A stretch of 64,000 nucleotides of DNA, taken from the NCBI GenBank assembly GCA_017440935.1, contig JAFSAO010000006.1, positions 1-64,000 on the forward strand, in the 5' to 3' direction. The DNA is from Opitutales bacterium. GTDB taxonomy: Bacteria; Verrucomicrobiota; Verrucomicrobiia; Opitutales; UBA953. The notes beneath the pieces were generated by a model, which ran no database searches, was not told where the DNA came from, and worked only from the letters and a program-made list of their open reading frames with translations. Shown piece after piece: positions 26,662 through 35,257 of the stretch. How positions within the stretch are numbered: the stretch's first letter is position 1; every line of letters starts with the position of its first letter. A program made the translations under genes and the position numbers.

Positions 26662-27126
26662 ATGTCCTCGCTTCGAACAGTTTATTTCGTCTGCACCGGC
26701 AACACTTGCCGTAGTCCGATGGCGGAAGCGCTTTTTCGCGAAGTTTTAGCGCAGGAACATTTGGAGAAAAAATTTAAAACAGCTTCATTCGGGCTTGCCG
26801 CGGCAAGCGGCGCTCCCGCGTCAGCAGAAGCCCGGAAAGCCGTTGCGGAAAAAGGCGGCGACCTTTCCGCTCACCGTTCCCGCCGCGCGGCTGATGTTGC
26901 TCTTCACTCCGGAGACATTTTCGTCGGCATGACTTCCGGACATTTGCACGCCTTAAAAACGCTTCCCGCGCAAGTTTTCTGCATCGGCGAATTTTTCCCC
27001 GAAAACGCGGTCCCGCGCGAAGTTCCGGATCCGTTCGGAGGAACGGAAAACGATTACCGTGCCGCACGCGATGCCATTTTGTCCGCGTTCCCGCGCCTGA
27101 TAAAATTTCTCAAAACTCTCGCTTGA
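26662..27126 (+). CDS. Low-molecular-weight protein phosphatase family (copy 1)
   Basis: This 154-residue protein has the phosphatase loop CTGNTCRSP (C11, R17) at its N-terminus and the general acid D124 in VPDPFGG, so the active site is complete. Relatives dephosphorylate tyrosine or arginine on proteins, and some reduce arsenate. It lies 6 bp upstream of metX and probably shares its transcript. A second paralogue lies at 44925-45404. Confidence 0.85.
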   Translation: MSSLRTVYFVCTGNTCRSPMAEALFREVLAQEHLEKKFKTASFGLAAASGAPASAEARKAVAEKGGDLSAHRSRRAADVALHSGDIFVGMTSGHLHALKTLPAQVFCIGEFFPENAVPREVPDPFGGTENDYRAARDAILSAFPRLIKFLKTLA

Positions 27127-27132
27127 ACGATT

Positions 27133-28299
27133 ATGACGGACGACGATTCCACCCTCGCAAAAAAAGACAACGCGAATACACTGCTCGTTTCGCCGCAGGA
27201 TTTCGTCTGCAAAAAACCGTTCTCGTTCGAGCTCGGCGGAGAAATCCCCGAATTTAAAATCCGCTACGAGACCTACGGCACCCTCAACGCCGACAAATCC
27301 AACGCGATTCTGATTTGCCACGCACTTACGGGCGACCACCACGTCGCGGGCAAACACCGTCCGGAAGACAAACGACCCGGCTGGTGGGACCATTTCATCG
27401 GGGAAGGGAAAGCCGTCGATACGCGCAAATACTTCGTTATTTGCTCCAACTGCCTCGGCGGTTGCAGCGGATCCACGGGACCGAAATCCGTCAATCCCGC
27501 CACGGGAGATCCCTACGGGATCGACTTTCCCGTGCTGACGATGCGCGATATGGTCCGCGCACAAAAAGCGCTCATTGATTTTCTCGGTATCGAAAAACTT
27601 CACGCCGTCATCGGCGGCTCCATGGGCGGAATGCAAACGCTACTTTGGGCGATCGAATATCCCGACGCGGTGAAAAACATCGTCGCTATGGCATGCACGG
27701 CGCGCCAAAACACACAGGCAATCGCGTTCAACGCCGTCGCCCGCGCTGCAATTGTCCAAGACCCGAATTGGCTTGGCGGCTACTACGGAGAACTCGAAGG
27801 CACGGGACCGCGCACCGGACTCGCCGTCGCCCGCATGATGGCGCATATCACCTACCTTTCCGATTTCAGCCTAACGATGAAAACGCGTCGGGATCCGCGT
27901 ATCGACCTGCCCGGCGGACGCATCGCGACCAGCGAGTTTCTGCGTAAAATCACGTTCCCGATTGAAAGTTATCTGCACCATCAAGGCGACAAATTCCTCG
28001 ATCGCTTCGATGCCAATTCTTACCTCTACATCACGCAGGCGACAGATCGGTTCAATCTTTCCGAGCATAAATCGCTCGACCAGGTTTTTGCCGATGTCAA
28101 AGCGCGCGCACTCGTCATCGGATTTTCCACTGACTGGCTCTACCCGCCGTGGCAAAACCGAGAAATCGTTCTCGCATTGCAACGCGCCGGAAAAAATGCG
28201 CGTTACGCCGAAATCGAAGCTGTGAGCGGGCACGATTCCTTCCTCCTCGATTCTCAACGCCTTTACGAACTCACCGCCCAATTTCTCGCCGGACGATAA
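27133..28299 (+). CDS. metX: Homoserine O-acetyltransferase family
   Basis: This 388-residue alpha/beta-hydrolase activates homoserine for methionine synthesis. Features are LICHALTGDHHVAGKH, the CxGGCxGSTGP-like segment LGGCSGSTGPKS, the nucleophile elbow GGSMGGMQ, and the terminal His in VSGHDSFLL. Length and order fit MetX. Acetyl versus succinyl specificity cannot be settled from the sequence alone. It is the last gene of the rpoZ-smpB-phosphatase cluster. Confidence 0.92.
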   Translation: MTDDDSTLAKKDNANTLLVSPQDFVCKKPFSFELGGEIPEFKIRYETYGTLNADKSNAILICHALTGDHHVAGKHRPEDKRPGWWDHFIGEGKAVDTRKYFVICSNCLGGCSGSTGPKSVNPATGDPYGIDFPVLTMRDMVRAQKALIDFLGIEKLHAVIGGSMGGMQTLLWAIEYPDAVKNIVAMACTARQNTQAIAFNAVARAAIVQDPNWLGGYYGELEGTGPRTGLAVARMMAHITYLSDFSLTMKTRRDPRIDLPGGRIATSEFLRKITFPIESYLHHQGDKFLDRFDANSYLYITQATDRFNLSEHKSLDQVFADVKARALVIGFSTDWLYPPWQNREIVLALQRAGKNARYAEIEAVSGHDSFLLDSQRLYELTAQFLAGR

Positions 28300-28348
28300 G
28301 CTCAAGACCTCGAGCATCAGGCACCAGGCAAATTTCCCAACGCAAAAA

Positions 28349-28379
28349 ACCTTTCCGTGAGAAAACCTCACGGGAAGGT
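28349..28379. terminator. Hairpin after metX
   Basis: ACCTTTCCGTGAG pairs with CTCACGGGAAGGT with one G-U pair and a 5-nt loop. No strong T-run follows, so termination efficiency is uncertain. The minus-strand PEP-CTERM remnant converges on it. Confidence 0.6.
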
Positions 28380-28406
28380 GGTCTATTCTTACGACTCTGT
28401 CTTCTC

Positions 28407-28808
28407 TTAACCTTTCTTATCTACGCCGGCGACGCGACGCAACAAGCGCAAGCCCCCCGCAATAAAACCGAATGCCGACGGTTCCGGAATTGTCGAAATG
28501 CTCAGCAAGGAGATTTCCGTATTTCCGGAAGTCGGAGTAAACGCAAGTGTGCCATCCTCATCTGTACGTGCGACAAAAGATATTCCCCAAATCTGATAAC
28601 CAAGAGCCGCATCCCCTTTCAAATCTGTAAACTCTTTCCATTCAGTTTCATTATTAACAGCGCCATAGCTTCCGCTAACGAAACTTCCCGAAATAAAATC
28701 CAAATGCCACGTTTCTTGGATAACTCCATAAATCGTAGTAATCGAATACTCTGTGTTCGCCTCTAATCCACTGTGAGTCCGGCAAGAACCTTTCCCGCCT
28801 AAAAAAAC
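28407..28808 (-). pseudogene. Remnant of a PEP-CTERM protein
   Basis: The open frame encodes about 130 residues, ending in a PEP-CTERM tail: STIPEPSAFGFIAGGLRLLRR, i.e. the Pro-Glu-Pro motif, a short hydrophobic stretch and arginines. Upstream the frame ends at a TGA (28809-28811) with no ATG and no signal peptide, so the N-terminal part is missing. The hydrophobic segment is also short and interrupted by arginines. A poly-T tract of about a dozen lies just beyond the break. It is probably a decayed secreted-protein gene. Confidence 0.65.
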
Positions 28809-28972
28809 TCAACATTCGGCATAGTTTTAGAAAAAAAAAAAACACATCCTTTGCAAGTAGTTTTTCTTTGTCTCATTTTTTTTCTTGTACCGCAAAAAGC
28901 GTTTCCCATTTTCAATTTGCGGGAACGCGACATATGCGTTATTTTTTTGGTTTTTCCTAATCTAAAATCGCT

Positions 28973-30835
28973 ATGATCCAAACAGAAACCGATTTCGGTA
29001 AACCGACACTCGTTAACGCCGGAGCCGCAAGCAGCGGCACGAAAATGCGCGGAGCGGATGTCGTCGTCCGTTGCCTCGAACTCCTCGGCGTAGACACGGT
29101 TTTCGCCTATCCGGGCGGATCGGCAATCGAACTGAACCAAGCCCTTTCCAAGACAAAGAAAATGCGCATTATCCTGCCGCGACATGAGCAAGGCGGCGGA
29201 TTTATGGCGAGCGGATACGCACGCTCCACCGGAAAACCCGGCGTATGCTTCGCAACGAGCGGTCCCGGCGCAACCAACCTTGTTACCGCCATCGCCGACG
29301 CATTTATGGACAGCATTCCCGTCGTCTTCATCACGGGACAGGTCTTTTCGCAATTCATCGGGAAACAGGCGTTTCAGGAAACAGACTTTTTCGGCATGAC
29401 GCTTCCCGTCGTTAAGCACAGCTTCCTCGCACTCAACGCGGAAGATTTGCCGAACATCATGTTCCAAGCCTTTAAAATCGCGACAAGCGGACGTCCGGGT
29501 CCGGTCGTTATCGACATTCCGAAAGACGTTCAGCAAGCGCTGTTTACGCCGAAATTTCCGGCGTCCATGGAAGATTTTCCCGCAAAAATCCCCGGGAAAC
29601 AGCACGCGATGGACGACGAGCTCAAACTCGTGCTCGACCTCATTTCTTCCGCGAAAAAACCGGTGCTCTACATCGGCGGCGGGATCATTTCGTCGGAATC
29701 CACGGAGCTTTTCCGCAAATTCGCAAAATTGACGGGCGTTCCCGTGGCATCGACGCTGATGGGCTTGGGAGTGTTCCCGCCGGACGACCCGCAATCGCTT
29801 TACTGGTTCGGAATGCACGGCACCGTCGCCGGAAACTGGGCGGTTTACCACTCCGACTTGCTCATCGCGATGGGCGCACGTTTCGACGACCGCATCACCG
29901 GTCCCGTGAAAACTTTTGCGCCGAACGCAACCATCGTTCACTTCGACATCGATCGCGCCGAACACAATAAAAACAAGCGTGTCCAATTCCCGATTGAAGG
30001 CGAAATTCATGACGCGCTGGAACGCCTTATCGACCTCGCCGAACGCACGAACTTCAAAAAGCCCGATCTCACCGAATGGTTCAAGACGATTGACGGTTGG
30101 AAAAAACAGCATCCGTTCCCGTTCAGCTACGATCGCCACGGCTCTCCGCACATCATGCCGCAGGAAGCCATCGAAGCACTTTACGAAGAAACCAAGGGCG
30201 ACGCCATCGTCTGCACCGGGGTCGGTCAGCACCAGATGTGGACGCCGCAATACTATCATTTCAAAAATCCGCGGACGTTTATTAGCTCTCTCGGCTCCGG
30301 CACGATGGGCTTCGGCGTTCCCGCAGCGTGCGGCGTCGCGGCGGCACATCCCGACAAAATCGTCGTCAACGTAGACGGGGACGGCTCTGTTCTCATGAAT
30401 ATTCAGGAACTCGCGACAATGTCGGTGGAAAAACTCCCCGTCAAAATCGTTATTCTGAACAACCAGTTCCTCGGAATGGTCGCACAATGGGAAGACTGCT
30501 TCTACGGCTCCAACCGCGGACAAACGCTTCTCGGCGACGTTAACAACATCGGCTCGCCGGACAACATTCCCGGGCTTTACCCGGACTTTGTAACAATCGC
30601 CAAAGGCTTCGGCGTCAACGGTCGCCGCGTCATCAAACGCGAGGAACTTCATGATGCCATGCGCGAAATGCTCGACACGCCGGGACCGTTCGTTCTCGAC
30701 GTCGTCGTTCCCTACGGTGAGCACGTGTTGCCGTTCCTTCCCGCCGGGCGCTCCGCGCTCGAAATCATGACGAACGAGTCCTGCGGCGACTGCACTGTTG
30801 CCCGCCTCGAACGCCTCTGGGGGAAAAAGGAATAA
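28973..30835 (+). CDS. ilvB: Acetolactate synthase large subunit
   Basis: This 620-residue thiamine-diphosphate enzyme starts branched-chain amino acid synthesis. It has the catalytic Glu region [53 protein letters not shown] and [14 protein letters not shown]. The cofactor motif is [15 protein letters not shown] followed by [13 protein letters not shown]. The FAD-binding middle domain marks it as the biosynthetic type. The regulatory subunit ilvN is not downstream. The upstream 160 bp is AT-rich with no attenuator I could identify. Confidence 0.93.
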   Translation: MIQTETDFGKPTLVNAGAASSGTKMRGADVVVRCLELLGVDTVFAYPGGSAIELNQALSKTKKMRIILPRHEQGGGFMASGYARSTGKPGVCFATSGPGATNLVTAIADAFMDSIPVVFITGQVFSQFIGKQAFQETDFFGMTLPVVKHSFLALNAEDLPNIMFQAFKIATSGRPGPVVIDIPKDVQQALFTPKFPASMEDFPAKIPGKQHAMDDELKLVLDLISSAKKPVLYIGGGIISSESTELFRKFAKLTGVPVASTLMGLGVFPPDDPQSLYWFGMHGTVAGNWAVYHSDLLIAMGARFDDRITGPVKTFAPNATIVHFDIDRAEHNKNKRVQFPIEGEIHDALERLIDLAERTNFKKPDLTEWFKTIDGWKKQHPFPFSYDRHGSPHIMPQEAIEALYEETKGDAIVCTGVGQHQMWTPQYYHFKNPRTFISSLGSGTMGFGVPAACGVAAAHPDKIVVNVDGDGSVLMNIQELATMSVEKLPVKIVILNNQFLGMVAQWEDCFYGSNRGQTLLGDVNNIGSPDNIPGLYPDFVTIAKGFGVNGRRVIKREELHDAMREMLDTPGPFVLDVVVPYGEHVLPFLPAGRSALEIMTNESCGDCTVARLERLWGKKE

Positions 30836-30862
30836 AAAGTTAAAAATCGGAAATTAGAAAAA

Positions 30863-30900
30863 GTGCGGATGTTCCTGCGGGAACGCCGCTCTTTTTTTTT
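30863..30900 (+). terminator. ilvB terminator
   Basis: An interrupted hairpin (GCGG plus GTTCC with GGAAC plus CCGC, two-nucleotide bulge) is followed by a run of T residues. It contains one GGGAACG word. Confidence 0.7.
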
Positions 30901-31053
30901 TCAGAGAAAAATGGTTCCGGAAAACACGAATCTCCGCGCGGGAACGCAGTTCAGATTGTCGTTCGACGGCGAACTCCGAGAGTTTTTTCGCCTTCCGAAC
31001 GAGCGTTTTTTTTCTTGTCCAATACCGATTTTTCGGGCAGTTTTTTCGGTGCT

Positions 31054-32217
31054 ATGAAGAACTTATTTCTCTCTGCCGCAATGATGTCGGTGTTCGCCGG
31101 AATGGCGTTCGCCTCCTCTGAAACAGCATCAAGCTCTCAGCCGACGGGCAACGTTCCCGAACTGGACGTTGACAAATTTCTCTCGGCGTCCGGCAATATG
31201 CAAAGAGCCATCAACGAAGATGATCCCGTCCTTGAGAAACTCAATCTCGATGCCGACGACCTCGAAATCATGATGCCCGACGAACAATTCCAAGCCGTAT
31301 GCGACGCCATCTCGTCGCACTACGCGGAAATTGAGGTCGGTGCCGCCAACAAGGCGAAGCTCGAAGACGCCAAAGTGATTTTCGGTGCGGAAAACGCAAA
31401 GGAAATCCAGCCGTTCATCGGCAATCAGGCAGCGATCGACAACGCCCGCCGCCAACTTCGCGACGCATACAACGTTTTTGCGGACTACCACTCCACACAG
31501 GAACTTGCATCTTCCGTCGTAGACTGGAACTGGGGCGACTCCTGGGGCGTGACGATTAACCCGAACGTCGGGACACTCGGTGTCGGGATCGATGCCGGCT
31601 ACGAGTTCAACCGCTTCATCAAAATCCGCGCCCACTACGGCACGGGACGTATGGATACCACGATGAAATTGTCGGACACCAACTTGGATTTTGAATGGGA
31701 AAACCAGGACAACTACGGCATTTTCGTCGACTACCACCCGAAAGGTTCGCAGTTCCATGTAACCCTCGGACTCATGCGCATGGATCCGCGTATTCGCGTC
31801 GAAGCGAATTACCACGGAACCACCAACGCATATGATGCAATGGGGCAAGGCACACGCTATGACGTCAAGTCCGACTACATCATGGAAGGCGAGTGGAAAA
31901 ATGAAATTCAACCTTATGTCGGTGTAGGTTGGTCTTCTGACGGGAGCAAAAAACGCACGCTTTATTTCTCCATCGACCTCGGTCTCGCCTATTTGGGCGA
32001 AGGAAATTACAAGGAAAGCGGAGCTCCGCACTTCTACAAAAACGGGGCACCCTTTGACCCGAATAATCCTATGGCAAATTTGGGTGAAATTGATGCCGTT
32101 TCCACTCTCCAACAGTTCGACTCCAACGTTCGTGATGCCGTCGATAAAGTGGCGGACTTCCTGAACGACATGTATGTTTATCCGGTGCTCCAGATCGGCG
32201 GCGGTATTCGCTTCTAA
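31054..32217 (+). CDS. Exported protein with C-terminal beta-barrel-like domain
   Basis: This 387-residue protein begins with a signal peptide (MKNLFLSAAMMSVFAGMAFA). The next part, up to about residue 160, is acidic and helical. The C-terminal part has alternating, aromatic-rich strands (VGIDAGYEFNRFIKIRAHYG, YGIFVDYHPKGSQFHVTLG, LYFSIDLGLAYLG) and ends in GGGIRF. The terminal Phe is the outer-membrane insertion signal. It is probably an outer-membrane protein of unknown function. The ATG at 31054 is chosen for the signal peptide. Confidence 0.7.
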   Translation: MKNLFLSAAMMSVFAGMAFASSETASSSQPTGNVPELDVDKFLSASGNMQRAINEDDPVLEKLNLDADDLEIMMPDEQFQAVCDAISSHYAEIEVGAANKAKLEDAKVIFGAENAKEIQPFIGNQAAIDNARRQLRDAYNVFADYHSTQELASSVVDWNWGDSWGVTINPNVGTLGVGIDAGYEFNRFIKIRAHYGTGRMDTTMKLSDTNLDFEWENQDNYGIFVDYHPKGSQFHVTLGLMRMDPRIRVEANYHGTTNAYDAMGQGTRYDVKSDYIMEGEWKNEIQPYVGVGWSSDGSKKRTLYFSIDLGLAYLGEGNYKESGAPHFYKNGAPFDPNNPMANLGEIDAVSTLQQFDSNVRDAVDKVADFLNDMYVYPVLQIGGGIRF

Positions 32218-32246
32218 TCGGCGTTCCCGTAAAAAAAGGCTAAACA

Positions 32247-32285
32247 AAAACCTCGGCAGGCACGTTCCCGCCGAGGTTTTTGATT
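32247..32285 (+). terminator. Terminator of the outer-membrane protein gene
   Basis: The stem AAAACCTCGGC/GCCGAGGTTTT has a 12-nt loop containing most of a CGTTCCCG word, followed by a T. Confidence 0.85.
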
Positions 32286-32412
32286 TTCCGAATCCCGCAC
32301 GAAAAAGAAGACTTTCCCGTGATTTCGGATAATTTCAATTGATAATTTAAAAGGGATAGTTTTTCCTCTTTGTTGCTTAGAAAAAAGCATTTTATACATC
32401 TATAACCACTAT

Positions 32413-33714
32413 ATGGTTCCCAACAAATCCCTTAGAGTTCTCATCATCGGTTCGGGCGGGCGCGAGCACGCGCTTCTCCGTGCCTGTAAAGCCAGCCCGC
32501 TCGTCGCAGCGGTCTCCGTCGCGCCCGGCAACGGCGGCATGGAGCAGGAAGCGGTCTGCTATCCGCTGAATGTCTCAGACACGGCGGCAATTGTCGCTCT
32601 CGCGAAAAAACTGGACGCAAATTTCGTCATCATCGGACCGGAAGTTCCGCTTTCCGTCGGTGTCGTCGATGAACTCGAAGCGGCGGGCATTCCCGCATAC
32701 GGCCCCGTCAAAGCCGGAGCGAAGCTCGAAGCAAGCAAGAATTTCACGAAGGAATTCCTTGTCCGCCACAACATTCCGACGGCGCAGGGCAAACGTTTCA
32801 CGTCCTCTGAAGAAGCGGTGGAGTATCTCACATCGCAAAAATTCCCGATCGTGATCAAGGCGGACGGGTTGGCATCCGGCAAAGGCGTAATTATCGCAGA
32901 AGATTTTGACCAAGCCTGCACGGCGGTTTACGACATGCTCGATTCCGGCTGTTTCGGAAAAAGCGGAAGCGAAATTCTCATCGAAGAATTTATGGAAGGC
33001 GAAGAAGCCTCCATCATGCTCATGGTTTGCGAAGACCGCTATGTGATGCTTCCTGCAAGTCAGGACCACAAGCGAGTGGGCGAAGGCGACACCGGACTGA
33101 ACACCGGCGGCATGGGCGCTTACGCTCCTGCGCCCGTCGTCACGCCGGAAATCGAACGTCGCGTCGTTTCCGAAATCGTCGAACCCACGCTGAAAGGTTT
33201 GGCGGAAGACGGGATTCGCTACCGCGGCACGCTCTACGTCGGAATCATGATTACGGCGGAAGGTCCGAAAGTGGTTGAATTTAACGTGCGTTTCGGCGAT
33301 CCGGAATGTCAGGTCCTGCTCCCGCTTCTGAAAACGGATCCGGTTGCCGTAATGTTCGCCTGTGCTACGGGAACGCTCGACCCGAAGGCGGTGGAATTCC
33401 ACGACGGAAGCAACATCATCGTCGTCCTCGCCGCAGAAGGCTACCCGGGAACGCCGCGCAAAGGAGACGTCATCTCCCTGCCGTCGCGAATTCCTGCGGG
33501 AACGGGCATCATTCACTCCGGAACGGTTCGCGAAGACAACGGCACCATCACGACAGCAGGAGGACGCGTGCTCGGCGTAACGGCACGCGGCACAAACCTT
33601 GCCGAAGCCGCAAAATCTGCCTACGCACTCATTTCACAAATTCATTTTGAAGGGATGCACTACCGTCGCGACATCGGCGCACGCCAGCTCCGTCGGGACG
33701 CCGACAAGCCTTAA
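32413..33714 (+). CDS. purD: Phosphoribosylamine-glycine ligase
   Basis: This 433-residue ATP-grasp enzyme catalyses the second step of purine synthesis. Features include VLIIGSGGREHALLRA at the N-terminus, the glycine-rich loop KADGLASGKGVIIA, the PurD segment SQDHKRVGEGDTGLNTGGMGAYAP, and VVEFNVRFGDPECQVLLPLL with metal-binding residues. The length is normal. It stands alone, without other pur genes nearby. Confidence 0.95.
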   Translation: MVPNKSLRVLIIGSGGREHALLRACKASPLVAAVSVAPGNGGMEQEAVCYPLNVSDTAAIVALAKKLDANFVIIGPEVPLSVGVVDELEAAGIPAYGPVKAGAKLEASKNFTKEFLVRHNIPTAQGKRFTSSEEAVEYLTSQKFPIVIKADGLASGKGVIIAEDFDQACTAVYDMLDSGCFGKSGSEILIEEFMEGEEASIMLMVCEDRYVMLPASQDHKRVGEGDTGLNTGGMGAYAPAPVVTPEIERRVVSEIVEPTLKGLAEDGIRYRGTLYVGIMITAEGPKVVEFNVRFGDPECQVLLPLLKTDPVAVMFACATGTLDPKAVEFHDGSNIIVVLAAEGYPGTPRKGDVISLPSRIPAGTGIIHSGTVREDNGTITTAGGRVLGVTARGTNLAEAAKSAYALISQIHFEGMHYRRDIGARQLRRDADKP

Positions 33715-33732
33715 GGTTCGAATATCCTCGTC

Positions 33733-33770
33733 AAAAAGCGCAGGGCAACCGACGTAGCCCTGCGCTTTTT
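33733..33770. terminator. Bidirectional terminator between purD and the chaperone module
   Basis: A perfect 14-bp stem, AAAAAGCGCAGGGC/GCCCTGCGCTTTTT, with a 10-nt loop separates two convergent units. Confidence 0.93.
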
Positions 33771-33813
33771 AGATCTCCTTCCCTCCTCTTCTCCAAACGC
33801 TAAAAAGAACACG

Positions 33814-34260
33814 TTAGATTTCAATTGTACTCGGATATTTTTCGGATTCCCCGTATTTGTTTCTCCCTTTCGTACTGTCAAAAAATATCGCAAAAAGTAT
33901 TATGAATTTCAGGGACACGACCAAGGCGAGAAAGAGGATACCCAGCAAGGGGAAAACAGTAAAGGACAGCCCTGCGACAGGAACCAACGCCCATGACACA
34001 AAAACAATCGTTCCCGACATTCCGGAATCGTGCAAACGCCGACAAGTCAGCGTAACATGCGGGACAAACATGACGAGCTTACATATCGGAATAACGGGTG
34101 GCAGGAATACTGTAATTACAACGCTCACAAGCGCGATGAACAACTGCGCGAACCAGAACTCGGAACGCGTCGCTCTCCCCGAAACTTGAAACGCCCGAGT
34201 CCAAAATCGGGTAATCGCCTCGCCAAACGTCATCTGATAACGGCTTTGATTGCTTTTCAT
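33814..34260 (-). CDS. DUF805 small membrane protein
   Basis: This 148-residue protein matches DUF805: an amphipathic start leading to VSGRATRSEFWFAQLF, hydrophobic segments, the loop CRRLHDSGMSG, and the end KGRNKYGESEKYPS. Function is unknown. It starts 5 bp after the J/TerB-like gene and is the last gene of the chaperone operon, suggesting a membrane-linked role for the module. The ATG at 34260 is used; upstream sequence in the same frame belongs to the preceding gene. Confidence 0.82.
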   Translation of the reverse strand: MKSNQSRYQMTFGEAITRFWTRAFQVSGRATRSEFWFAQLFIALVSVVITVFLPPVIPICKLVMFVPHVTLTCRRLHDSGMSGTIVFVSWALVPVAGLSFTVFPLLGILFLALVVSLKFIILFAIFFDSTKGRNKYGESEKYPSTIEI

Positions 34261-34265
34261 AACAC

Positions 34266-35246
34266 TTAGTTTTTCGTTAATTCCACACGCATTTCTGCAA
34301 TAAGGTTCACCATTTTTTGAGCATGAGCACGTGTTCCCGCGTCTTGGGAATTTTTCTTCGCATTCCATTCCCGATAAACGTTGTTGAGCTTGCTTAATTT
34401 CTCGGATTTGCTCATCGCGGGCGTAATCCCAAGCATTTCCTCCACATCACGTCGAGAAACCTCTCCGGAGCGATACAACACCGCCGGAAGTTCTTTTTCT
34501 TTCCACAGCTGATACTCATCCCAATCCAAACAAAAATTTTTCGCGACAATATCAAGCCAACGGAAATCCTTATCCGTAATTTTTCCTCCGTTTTTAAGGA
34601 TTGCGGAAATATTATTCATCACCGCAAACGGAACTTCTTTAATACAGAGCCTAAACGAAGAATCCTTTTTGACACTTTTTCTAAGCTCTGAAAAAAACGC
34701 GGCACTATTTTTCGACAATTCGCTTTCAAGCTCTCCATACGGAACTGACCGTGCCTCCTTCAAGATAGCGTTCAGTTCCCTTTTCCGAGCATCAACATCT
34801 TTTCCTCGTTTTTTTTCGTCCTCAAGATCTTCGGAAACAATTTCCCGTTTAAAAGCCTCAAAGCGGACTTTCTCAAAATTGCGGTCACTTCGCACAAAGA
34901 AAATAAACATAGGGTAAGCGTGTTCCAAAAAAATACGCTCCATGTCCGCAATAAACTTATCTTCTGCTCGCTTTTGCTTTTTTTCCAACTGGCGAATTTT
35001 CGCTCTTATTTCCCTCCGAGCTTCTAAATCATTGATGTTTTCTCGGAGCCACTCCTCCTGCAAGTCATTCGGAAGTTCAACCAACTTTTCGGCAAGGTTC
35101 TTCATTGCTTCTTCGAGCTTTTCTTCCGCTTCTCGCCTATTCCCTGTTGGACGCTTTTGGCGAGAGGAATTATCGCTCTCGCCAAAAACAATACCCAAGA
35201 TTATCATAATAACGAAAATCAGTGCGATTAAGATTAAGAAACTCAT
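34266..35246 (-). CDS. Membrane-anchored protein with J/TerB-like C-terminal domain
   Basis: This 326-residue protein has one N-terminal membrane helix (about residues 3-22), then a long charged coiled-coil stretch (residues 35-100) and a mostly helical middle. The C-terminal 60 residues (LGITPAMSKSEKLSKLNNVYREWN, then AHAQKMVNLIAEMR) resemble the J-like segment found after TerB domains in some chaperone-linked proteins. No HPD tripeptide, the hallmark by which DnaJ stimulates Hsp70, occurs anywhere. It lies 11 bp after the Hsp70 gene. It may recruit Hsp70 to the membrane, which is inference. Confidence 0.6.
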   Translation of the reverse strand: MSFLILIALIFVIMIILGIVFGESDNSSRQKRPTGNRREAEEKLEEAMKNLAEKLVELPNDLQEEWLRENINDLEARREIRAKIRQLEKKQKRAEDKFIADMERIFLEHAYPMFIFFVRSDRNFEKVRFEAFKREIVSEDLEDEKKRGKDVDARKRELNAILKEARSVPYGELESELSKNSAAFFSELRKSVKKDSSFRLCIKEVPFAVMNNISAILKNGGKITDKDFRWLDIVAKNFCLDWDEYQLWKEKELPAVLYRSGEVSRRDVEEMLGITPAMSKSEKLSKLNNVYREWNAKKNSQDAGTRAHAQKMVNLIAEMRVELTKN

Positions 35247-35257
35247 AGGGAAAATCT

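Noticed and set aside
28799-30724. A 641-codon minus-strand open frame antisense to ilvB
   Set aside because: It mirrors the codon bias of ilvB, has no recognisable domain, and overlaps a clear enzyme over nearly its whole length. The same holds for long antisense frames over pyrG (38131-39702), gpmI (55942-57396) and rseP (6985-8361).
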